Source: an uncultured Collinsella sp.
GTDB taxonomy: Bacteria > Actinomycetota > Coriobacteriia > Coriobacteriales > Coriobacteriaceae
Reading direction: 5' to 3'
NCBI GenBank assembly: GCA_902494815.1
Contig: CABUVB010000008.1
Span: 1-22,399 of the forward strand
DNA: 22,399 bases
The translations under genes were made by a program, and so were the position numbers. Every line of letters starts with the position of its first letter. The first letter of the stretch is position 1. Under the pieces are notes generated by a model. The model saw only the letters and a program-made list of their open reading frames with translations. It did no database searches and had not been told where the DNA came from. Shown one piece after another: positions 1 through 6,282 of the stretch.

Positions 1-490
1 CAGTGCGCAGCGTGACGGTAGCGCCGGCTGAAAAGAGCGGGCGGTAGAGCATCAGATGGTCGACATGGACGAGTCGTTTTTTGGCGTACTTAGCCTTGGG
101 CTGCGGCGTGGGAAAGTTGATGGTGATGGCATCGAGCTCGCCTGTGGCAAACGCCTGCGGCAGCGATGCAGCGCCTCGGGGCAGGACGAGTGCGTTGGTC
201 AGTTCCTGCTCGCAGATTTTCTGCGCGGCATAGGCGATGCAGATGGGCTCCTGGTCCATGCCGATAAAGAGGGTGTTTGGCTCGTGGGCCGCACGCTCTA
301 CAAGGTAGGTTCCCTTGCCGCAGCCAAGATCCAGGTGAAGGTGTTCGAAGGGCTTGCTGCCGACTGGCGCACAGGCCTTGCGCCAATCTCCGGCATAGGC
401 CTCGGGGTTCGTCTCAATCGCATCGGCGTAGCGCTCCAGGCGCTCCTCGAGCACAAAGTTCTTAGGCGTGCGAACGTGGACGGCTCCCAT
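1..490 (-). CDS. trmB: tRNA (guanine-N7)-methyltransferase TrmB, 3' end outside window
   Basis: Makes m7G46 in the tRNA variable loop using SAM. Only the first 163 residues are in the window; the C-terminus lies beyond base 1. Visible motifs are a SAM-binding loop LDLGCGKGTYL, followed by the acidic strand IGMDQEP, then the family signature region TINFPTPQPKAKYAKKRL followed by VHVDHLMLYRPLF, as in TrmB proteins (usual form LNFPDPWPKKRHxKRRL). The ATG at 490 is preceded by AAGGAG at good spacing. An odd point is that the usual PDPW reads PTPQ, so a normally conserved Asp and Trp are missing. The gene has its own leader, because a terminator for the upstream gene lies before it. The family call is firm from the signature; activity is less certain. 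Confidence 0.85.
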   Translation of the reverse strand, partial: MGAVHVRTPKNFVLEERLERYADAIETNPEAYAGDWRKACAPVGSKPFEHLHLDLGCGKGTYLVERAAHEPNTLFIGMDQEPICIAYAAQKICEQELTNALVLPRGAASLPQAFATGELDAITINFPTPQPKAKYAKKRLVHVDHLMLYRPLFSAGATVTLRT

Positions 491-545
491 GAGGCTCCTT
501 GGTCATAAGTTTGGAACGCATAGCTGCACGTTCCGTCAATGGATT

Positions 546-571
546 GAAAAAGGGCGGGCATAGCTTGCCCG
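546..571 (-). terminator. Rho-independent terminator after the Trm9-like gene
   Basis: Read on the minus strand, a perfect 6-bp stem CGGGCA/TGCCCG with a 5-nt loop is followed by CCC and five T. It lies 38 bp after the stop of the Trm9-like methyltransferase and 56 bp before the trmB start, so it separates the two transcripts. The rest of 491-608 shows no gene. Confidence 0.7.
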
Positions 572-608
572 AAAGATGCGGTGCAGCCCGGCGGCGAGTC
601 GCCGATAC

Positions 609-1481
609 CTACAGGCGCTTGAGAATCACATAGCGGTTGAGCTCGCCGCTGCGACCGTCGGCATGGAAACGCTCAAGCTCGCGCACGGGGACCTCGCCAC
701 TCTTGTAGAACGTACGGACGCCGCGCACCAGGTCGGTGATCTGCTGATCGTCAAAGTGATGACAATAGCGGTAGGCGTGGCGGTCGTTTTGCCAGCCGAT
801 GAGGTGGTCGCCGGCTTCAAACTGCGCGGAATCGTAACCCTCAAACGGCGGGGTGAGCTCGGCGCGGGCCTCGGCGCGAACAGCCTTGCGCGCCATGCGC
901 TCGTCGTTCATAAACTCCCAAAAGCTGATGGCGATGATGCCGCCCGGGCGCGTCTGGCGCACCAGAGCGTCGAGCACGCGTACACGGTACTCGCACGACG
1001 GCACATGGTGCATAAAGCCAAAGCAGACCGAGATGTCGGCGAGCGGGGCGTCGAAAAGCACGTCGGGCGTCTCGGCGGGGTTGAGCTTCATAAGGGCGTC
1101 GAGCACGTCGAGTTCCTGGAAGTGCAGGTTGGGAATGCGCAGCGCGTGGCCATGTGCATCGATGGCCAGGTCTTGGCACGAGTCGACACCATAGAACTCA
1201 AACGGGCAGCTGGCATCTGCCGAGGGGTTTGCGCCATCGACGCCCTTGGCGGCAAGTGCGCCGCCGGCGGCAAAGTTCTCGAATCGCATATTGCCACAGG
1301 CAAGATCGAAGACGCGGACGGGATGCTCGATCGTGGCGACGTCGAGCTGTTCGAGCGCGATGTCCATGGTGCGCACCCAGCCGGGCCACGGGGCCTGGCG
1401 CGTATCGGAGAAGGAGGCGGAGTGCTCGCGATAGAACGTGTTGTTGAGCTGGATGAGCGATGAGGCGAAATCGCGGTTCAC
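609..1481 (-). CDS. Trm9/ALKBH8-like class I SAM-dependent methyltransferase
   Basis: A 290-residue Rossmann methyltransferase. The N-terminus (FYREHSASFSDTRQAPWPGW, about 16-35) resembles the Trm9/ALKBH8 opening, in which a tyrosine is followed by HFSxTRxxPWP. The SAM loop is VFDLACGNMRF (57-67). Next come FYGVD (96-100) and FGFMHHVP (154-161), matching the HH motif of Trm9-type enzymes. RPGGIIAISFWE (178-189) is the usual post-motif. The C-terminal pattern GDHLIGW then RYCHHF (about 224-243) echoes GDxxVPW...RYYHxF of Trm9. Trm9 methylates cm5U34 to mcm5U34 in tRNA. I start it at GTG 1481 because GGAGGGAG lies about 10 nt upstream; an in-frame ATG at 1529 has no ribosome site. The methyltransferase fold is certain; the Trm9 subgroup is my reading of the motifs, and a generic Methyltransf_11 protein is the alternative. 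Confidence 0.7.
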   Translation of the reverse strand: MNRDFASSLIQLNNTFYREHSASFSDTRQAPWPGWVRTMDIALEQLDVATIEHPVRVFDLACGNMRFENFAAGGALAAKGVDGANPSADASCPFEFYGVDSCQDLAIDAHGHALRIPNLHFQELDVLDALMKLNPAETPDVLFDAPLADISVCFGFMHHVPSCEYRVRVLDALVRQTRPGGIIAISFWEFMNDERMARKAVRAEARAELTPPFEGYDSAQFEAGDHLIGWQNDRHAYRYCHHFDDQQITDLVRGVRTFYKSGEVPVRELERFHADGRSGELNRYVILKRL

Positions 1482-1613
1482 GGCGCGGAACTCCCTCCGT
1501 TGGCGGTGCGGAATTAACAGTACGACCATACTACCGTTAACGCCGCAACGGGGACAACCAAGCTACGGGTCATTGCTTTGTTTGGACACATTTCCGCAGC
1601 TCATATGTACCCG

Positions 1614-1626
1614 CAACCGGCGGTTG
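1614..1626. promoter_or_regulatory. Perfect palindrome in the divergent spacer, possible operator
   Basis: CAACCG-G-CGGTTG is a 13-bp perfect inverted repeat about 120 bp upstream of the XRE regulator, in the 267-bp spacer (1482-1748) between divergent genes. It would suit an operator for autoregulation, but no good promoter hexamers could be fixed around it. Nothing else was recognised in the spacer. Confidence 0.25.
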
Positions 1627-1748
1627 TCAAAAATCTCACTAGAATAGGTGGCATGTTTTTGGCGGTGGCGGATAGATTTTTAACTGTGCAAGGCGCCTTA
1701 AGAACAAAAACGGTCCGGCGGCACGGCTGGCATCACATAGGAGGAACC

Positions 1749-2471
1749 ATGAATGTAGAAACTGCGCAGCGGCTCGCCGACCTTCGCCGCAGCAAAGGCT
1801 TTAGTCAAGAAGGGCTGGCACGAAAGCTGGGACTGTCGCGCCAGGCGGTCAGTAAATGGGAGCGCGCGGAGAGCTCGCCCGATACCGAGAACCTGATCTC
1901 GCTCGCCAAACTCTATGGTGTGAGCCTGGACGAGCTGCTCAATCCGAGCGACGAGATCGAGGACGATATCGAGTTTGAGAACGAGGACCGCGCTCGTCAG
2001 CGCGAGGCCGAGGCGGCAGAGCGCGCACGCACCCATGAGGCGGCGGCACGAGCTACCGAGGCGGCAACGCAGGCAAGTGACGCGGCAGCCAAGGCGGCGC
2101 AGGCGGCAAGCTGGAGTGCGCAGGCTGCCAATGCGGCGACGGCTCAGGTGACGGGTACCGGTGCGGCTGGTCCGACTCCGGTGAAGGGTCCGTTCCAGTC
2201 ATTCCCGTATTGGGCCGTGTGCTGGCTGCTGTTCTTTTTACTGATGTTCCTGTTTGGTGCCGGCCCCTTTGCTGCGCTGATCTTCTTCACGATTCCCATC
2301 TATCACTGGGTGGCGCGTGCACTCGATGGCGATTGGGCGCGCGGGGATATTCAGGTTGGTCCGGCACCGGTGGCGGTCAGGGCCCAGGGGAAGGATACTT
2401 CTGCGGAACCTGATGCTGACGTGGCTACCGCGGCCACCGCTGAGCCATGTGCCAAAGAAGGTGACGAATGA
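1749..2471 (+). CDS. Membrane-tethered XRE-family regulator
   Basis: A 240-residue protein with an N-terminal HTH_3 DNA-binding domain at about 6-61; the recognition region reads GLSRQAVSKWERAESSPD. Next comes an acidic stretch (66-82), then an alanine-rich, probably coiled-coil segment (about 83-135), and two hydrophobic helices (about 153-170 and 172-188) that should place it in the membrane. A polar tail follows. The ATG at 1749 has AGGAGG a few bases upstream; the frame stays open back to 1578 without a comparable site. It overlaps the next gene by ATGA, so the two are translationally coupled. A regulator held at the membrane beside a surface protein suggests envelope sensing. The regulated genes are unknown. 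Confidence 0.85.
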   Translation: MNVETAQRLADLRRSKGFSQEGLARKLGLSRQAVSKWERAESSPDTENLISLAKLYGVSLDELLNPSDEIEDDIEFENEDRARQREAEAAERARTHEAAARATEAATQASDAAAKAAQAASWSAQAANAATAQVTGTGAAGPTPVKGPFQSFPYWAVCWLLFFLLMFLFGAGPFAALIFFTIPIYHWVARALDGDWARGDIQVGPAPVAVRAQGKDTSAEPDADVATAATAEPCAKEGDE

Positions 2472-3370
2472 TGAAGCTTTCGCATGAATCCAAGCTGCGC
2501 CTGGGCGTCGGCATCGGAGCGTTTGTACTGATTATCGGGCTTGTTTTTGGCGTTTCGCGGACTTTGATTCATTTTGATGGCCCGTGGGATCTCGACGATG
2601 TTATACCCGGCTTGTCCGGTATGGACGACGTGGTTGATGACGACGATTTTATGAACGATGGCGGTAACTATTCCGCTCGGCCTCAGCAGCTTTCGTGTAC
2701 GACCTTTGATGCCGATGAGTTTCGCTACCTCGATTTCGATATCGATGCGGCTACGGTGGACGTCAAGGTTATTGATGGTAACAAGGCTCGCGTTATCGAG
2801 CGGGGACGCGTTGCCAATGGTATGGATGCCTCCAAGGCCGCGACGCAGAACATCGCATCCGTCGAGGACTCGACGCTCAAGGTTTCCCAGTTTGGAAGTG
2901 ATGACGGTAAGGCAATCGATCGCTCAGTTACGGTCGAGCTGCCGCGCCGTGTTGCCGAACATCTGAAGGGAGTCAACGCGCACGTGGGCTCGGGTGATCT
3001 GCAGATTGTCGGTGTCATCTGTGATGGTTTCGACCTTTTCCTGGGTGCGGGAGATGTAGAGTTTACGGGCAGCGTGACTGATGCGCTCAGTGCTGAGGTC
3101 GGTTCGGGCGATGTGACGTTCGAGCTCTACCAGGCCCCCGCGAAGTCGATGGACGTGAGTGTGGGCTCGGGCGATGTGGAGATGATGGTTCCGAACTCGA
3201 CGGGCTTTAAGGCGAGCCTCACCTTGGGTAGCGGTGACTTCGAGAGCGATTTCCTTCCGCTTGGCTACGATGGCGAGACCATTTTGAATCTTGAATTCGA
3301 TAACGGCGATAAGTCTGCTACGTATCGTTTTGAGGTCGGTTCGGGCGACATGTCGTTTGATTCGGAGTAG
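2468..3370 (+). CDS. DUF4097-family membrane-anchored beta-repeat protein
   Basis: A 300-residue protein with one N-terminal membrane helix (about 12-29), an acidic linker (41-64) and an extracytoplasmic beta-repeat domain. Six G[SA]GD motifs are seen at residues 174, 193, 212, 233, 254 and 291. The first five are spaced 19-21 residues apart, as expected for rungs of a right-handed beta-helix of the DUF4097 (putative adhesin) family. The start codon overlaps the stop of the XRE gene (ATGA). An alternative ATG lies one codon later. DUF4097 proteins are often encoded beside HTH regulators, and their biochemical role is not settled; the adhesin name is a family label and is not evidence of binding. 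A strong hairpin follows the stop. Confidence 0.8.
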   Translation: MMKLSHESKLRLGVGIGAFVLIIGLVFGVSRTLIHFDGPWDLDDVIPGLSGMDDVVDDDDFMNDGGNYSARPQQLSCTTFDADEFRYLDFDIDAATVDVKVIDGNKARVIERGRVANGMDASKAATQNIASVEDSTLKVSQFGSDDGKAIDRSVTVELPRRVAEHLKGVNAHVGSGDLQIVGVICDGFDLFLGAGDVEFTGSVTDALSAEVGSGDVTFELYQAPAKSMDVSVGSGDVEMMVPNSTGFKASLTLGSGDFESDFLPLGYDGETILNLEFDNGDKSATYRFEVGSGDMSFDSE

Positions 3371-3417
3371 TGAGGCAGACAAAAGCCTAGGCGAAGATAT
3401 AGACGCGCTCTTTGATG

Positions 3418-3455
3418 AAGGCGCCGAAGCCGAGATCGGCTCCGGCGCCTTTGCC
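3418..3455 (+). terminator. Hairpin terminator after the DUF4097 gene
   Basis: AAGGCGCCGAAGCCGA and TCGGCTCCGGCGCCTT pair over 15 of 16 positions with two bases between them (the real loop will be larger), followed by a T-rich stretch (TTTGCCTTTA). It sits 47 bp after the DUF4097 stop and ends just before the elp3 start, so it either terminates the first unit or lies in the elp3 leader. Confidence 0.6.
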
Positions 3456-3469
3456 TTTACAATGGGGAC

Positions 3470-5377
3470 ATGGAACAGATTATCTTGAACATACTCGAGG
3501 CCCTGCGTCGCGGCGAGACCGTGGACGACAAAGCGCTCGTCAAACTGATACATGCCGAGGCGCGCCGTGAGGGTGCCGACAAACGCGATTTGGCCAAGCG
3601 CCGTCTGCTGCCGTTCTACCAGCGGGTTAAACGTGAGGAGCCGGTTCGGTGGGCTGCGTGGAATGTCGATTCCGATCTGGAGCGTCAACTGCTGCAGGTC
3701 CTGCGTATGAAGCCGCGCCGAACGGCCTCGGGCGTGGCGACCATTACCGTCATTACCAAGCCCTGGCCATGCTCGGGCGATTGCCTGTTTTGCCCCAACG
3801 ATCTGCGCATGCCCAAGAGCTATCTGCACGCCGAGCCGGCATGCGCCCGTGCGGAGCAAAATTGCTTTGACCCGTATCTGCAGGTGAGCGCCCGTTTGAC
3901 GGCGCTTTCGCAGATGGGGCATGCGACCGATAAGATCGAGCTCATTGTGCTTGGCGGTACCTGGAGCGACTATCCGGAAGGCTATCAGACATGGTTTATG
4001 TCGGAGCTCTTCCGCGCGCTCAATGACGATGCCGTCGCCGGCGTGGCGGCCAACCCCATGTTGGCACGTCCGGGCATCAGCCGTGCCGAGGCGGGGCGTC
4101 TGCTCGATGACGCTCCCGCCGATGCCCTGCCGCCTGTGGTAGCAAAGCGCCGTGAGCGCTATCGGGCCGCCGGCATTGCGACAGACGAGGTCGAGCTTGC
4201 TGCCGGCGTTGCCGACGAGCAGGGGCGTGTGGATGCTGCCGTGGGCGGCTATAACCGTGCGGTGCGTCGTCTGTACGGTCCCGGTACGCCGTGGGGCGAG
4301 GTCACTGAGTGGCAGACGGCAACGATGGAGGAGCTCGAGCGTCAGCAGCGCATCAACGAGACGGCGAAGCATCGCGTGGTGGGACTCGTTATCGAGACGC
4401 GCCCCGATGCCGTAACGCCGCAGGCGCTTACGCTCATCCGCCGCCTGGGCTGCACCAAGATCCAGATGGGTATCCAGAGCCTCGACCAGCACCTGCTCGA
4501 TATCAACGAGCGTCGCATTTCGGTGGCGCAGATTGAACGGGCGTTTTCGCTTGCGCGCCTGTTTGGCTTTAAGATCCACGCGCATTTTATGCTTAACTTG
4601 CTGGGCGCCGCGCCCGAGGGGGACAAGCTCGACTACGAACACTTTATGACCGAGGGCGCCTTTATGCCCGACGAGGTCAAGGTCTATCCGTGTGCGCTCA
4701 TCGAGGGCTCGCGTCTGGTGGGCTGCTATGAGCGCGGCGAGTGGCGTCCCTATACCGAGGAAGAGCTGCTCGATGTGCTGGCCGACGACATCGTGGTGAC
4801 GCCGGCGTTCTGCCGTATCAGTCGCATGATCCGCGACTTTAGTTCCGACGACATTATGGTGGGCAACAAGAAACCCAACCTGCGTCAGCTCGTTGAGAAC
4901 CGCCTAGCTGCTCGGGGTGACGGTGCGACGGTGCGCGAGATTCGCTATCGCGAGATCAGCACGGCGGGCGCCGACTTGGATGAGCTGACCCTTGACGAGG
5001 AGGTGGCGTACGAGACGCCGGTGACGCACGAGCGCTTTTTGCAGTGGGTGACGCCGCAGGGCAAGATCGCGGGCTTTTTGCGGTTGTCGCTGCCCGACCA
5101 TTCGTTTGTTGCCGCGCACGCGGACGAGTTGCCGACGACGCCGGACGAGGCGATGATTCGCGAGGTGCACGTGTATGGCATGGCGGCACGCGTTGGTGAT
5201 CAGGGCCAGGCGGCCCAGCACCATGGACTGGGTCGGTCGCTGGTGGAGCGTGCATGCCATATTGCTCGGGACGCGGGCTATACGCACATCAACGTGATCA
5301 GCGCAATTGGTACGCGCGAGTACTATCGTCACCTGGGTTTTTGCGACCATGGTCTCTATCTGCAAAAGGAGCTCTAG
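3470..5377 (+). CDS. elp3: Elp3-like tRNA uridine-34 carboxymethyl synthase (radical SAM + GNAT)
   Basis: Elp3 uses SAM and acetyl-CoA to build carboxymethyl on C5 of wobble uridine. The 635-residue protein has the expected order: an N-terminal tRNA-binding helical region (1-85), a radical-SAM core with CSGDCLFC (C101, C105, C108), DPYLQVSARLTALSQMGH and IELIVLGGTW, the TRPDAVTPQ and KIQMGIQSLD motifs, and a C-terminal GNAT-type acetyltransferase domain (about 500-635) with HHGLGRSLVERA and REYYRHLGF. The last block is diagnostic for Elp3. The cysteine spacing is CX3CX2C, shorter than the eukaryotic arrangement but standard for radical SAM. Length fits bacterial and archaeal homologues. The following gene starts at the base after its stop, suggesting a two-gene unit. 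No other Elongator subunits are present, as usual outside eukaryotes. Confidence 0.92.
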   Translation: MEQIILNILEALRRGETVDDKALVKLIHAEARREGADKRDLAKRRLLPFYQRVKREEPVRWAAWNVDSDLERQLLQVLRMKPRRTASGVATITVITKPWPCSGDCLFCPNDLRMPKSYLHAEPACARAEQNCFDPYLQVSARLTALSQMGHATDKIELIVLGGTWSDYPEGYQTWFMSELFRALNDDAVAGVAANPMLARPGISRAEAGRLLDDAPADALPPVVAKRRERYRAAGIATDEVELAAGVADEQGRVDAAVGGYNRAVRRLYGPGTPWGEVTEWQTATMEELERQQRINETAKHRVVGLVIETRPDAVTPQALTLIRRLGCTKIQMGIQSLDQHLLDINERRISVAQIERAFSLARLFGFKIHAHFMLNLLGAAPEGDKLDYEHFMTEGAFMPDEVKVYPCALIEGSRLVGCYERGEWRPYTEEELLDVLADDIVVTPAFCRISRMIRDFSSDDIMVGNKKPNLRQLVENRLAARGDGATVREIRYREISTAGADLDELTLDEEVAYETPVTHERFLQWVTPQGKIAGFLRLSLPDHSFVAAHADELPTTPDEAMIREVHVYGMAARVGDQGQAAQHHGLGRSLVERACHIARDAGYTHINVISAIGTREYYRHLGFCDHGLYLQKEL

Positions 5378-6256
5378 ATGAACAAGCCAAGTGTTTCTGC
5401 CGGCGTCGTTGCCGGCGTTGCCCTGGGAGCCGCGGCGCTTGGTGCGGCCGCCGTTGCTGTTCGTGCTGCCTGTCTGCAGGTTGCGCGAACCCGCAATGGG
5501 TTGGCGCGTGTAAAGCGCGTGCACGATGAACGCGGCGATGAGATTCGCGTGTTGGTGCAAGGCGGCGTCTACCAAAGCGCAAGCTACGTTGGCGAGCGTT
5601 GGGCAGAGCCCATCTTTGCGTACTATCGTGCGTTTGACGATGTGTTTGAGGCCGAGGGCGCGATGCGTGACGCTTATGGTCACGGTATCGACCGCATGCT
5701 TATGATGGGCGGTGGTGGGTTTGCCTATCCCAAGTTCGCGCTGATGTCGCACGAGGGCTTGCGCATGGACGTCATCGAGTATGACGGAGAGATTACGCGC
5801 CTGGCGCGCCGCTGGTTCTACCTAGACGAGCTGGAGCGCGCGGCGGGCGATCGCCTGCGGGTGATAACCGCTGAGGCTCGCTCGTATCTGGGTGTGACGA
5901 GCGTGGGCCATCGTCGCTACGACGTGGTCGTGAGCGATTGCTTTGGTGGTGCCGAGCCCGTGCGCGAGCTGGCGACCGTTGAGGCGTTGCGTCTAGTGCG
6001 GGGCGGCCTGAACCCCGGGGGTATCTACGTGGCCAATATCGTGAGCGCAAACGAGGGGAGCGATGTGACGTTCCTGCGCGATTGCGTTGCCACGGCACTC
6101 GAGGTGTTCGCTCGCGCCTGGGTGGTGCCTTGTGGCGATACGGAGTTCGGCGGCGAGGAGAATTATCTACTCATCGCCAGCGACGGCGACTACGCCTTTG
6201 CCGAAGCTGTGCCCTTCGACACCGACTTCCTCGGCACCGTCCTTCACGACAAGTAA
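5378..6256 (+). CDS. Spermidine-synthase-like SAM-fold protein
   Basis: A 292-residue protein with a hydrophobic N-terminal segment (about 7-34; membrane anchor or uncleaved signal) and a Rossmann domain resembling spermidine synthase. QGGVYQSASY and a PIFAYYRAFDDVF stretch correspond to the substrate-side strands. RMLMMGGGGFAYPK (106-119) is the nucleotide-binding loop, DVIEYD (131-136) the acidic motif, and YDVVVSDCFGGAEP (181-194) sits where aminopropyltransferases carry their catalytic Asp. The usual GGGDGG reads GGGGFA, so true polyamine synthesis is doubtful; a methyltransferase-like role is possible. It begins directly after the elp3 stop with AAGGAG upstream, so it is likely co-translated with Elp3. 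Function is not assigned. Confidence 0.75.
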   Translation: MNKPSVSAGVVAGVALGAAALGAAAVAVRAACLQVARTRNGLARVKRVHDERGDEIRVLVQGGVYQSASYVGERWAEPIFAYYRAFDDVFEAEGAMRDAYGHGIDRMLMMGGGGFAYPKFALMSHEGLRMDVIEYDGEITRLARRWFYLDELERAAGDRLRVITAEARSYLGVTSVGHRRYDVVVSDCFGGAEPVRELATVEALRLVRGGLNPGGIYVANIVSANEGSDVTFLRDCVATALEVFARAWVVPCGDTEFGGEENYLLIASDGDYAFAEAVPFDTDFLGTVLHDK

Positions 6257-6282
6257 GTCTCCCCGTCCCAAAAAGACTGGTC

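Noticed and set aside
1578..1748. N-terminal extension of the XRE regulator
   Set aside because: The frame is open, but the HTH begins right after ATG 1749, which has a strong ribosome site; the extra residues look like untranslated leader.
2924..4642. 572-codon open frame on the minus strand
   Set aside because: It lies antisense to DUF4097 and elp3, whose products have clear family motifs. Its translation is rich in Arg/His with no recognisable domain, as expected from a GC-rich shadow.
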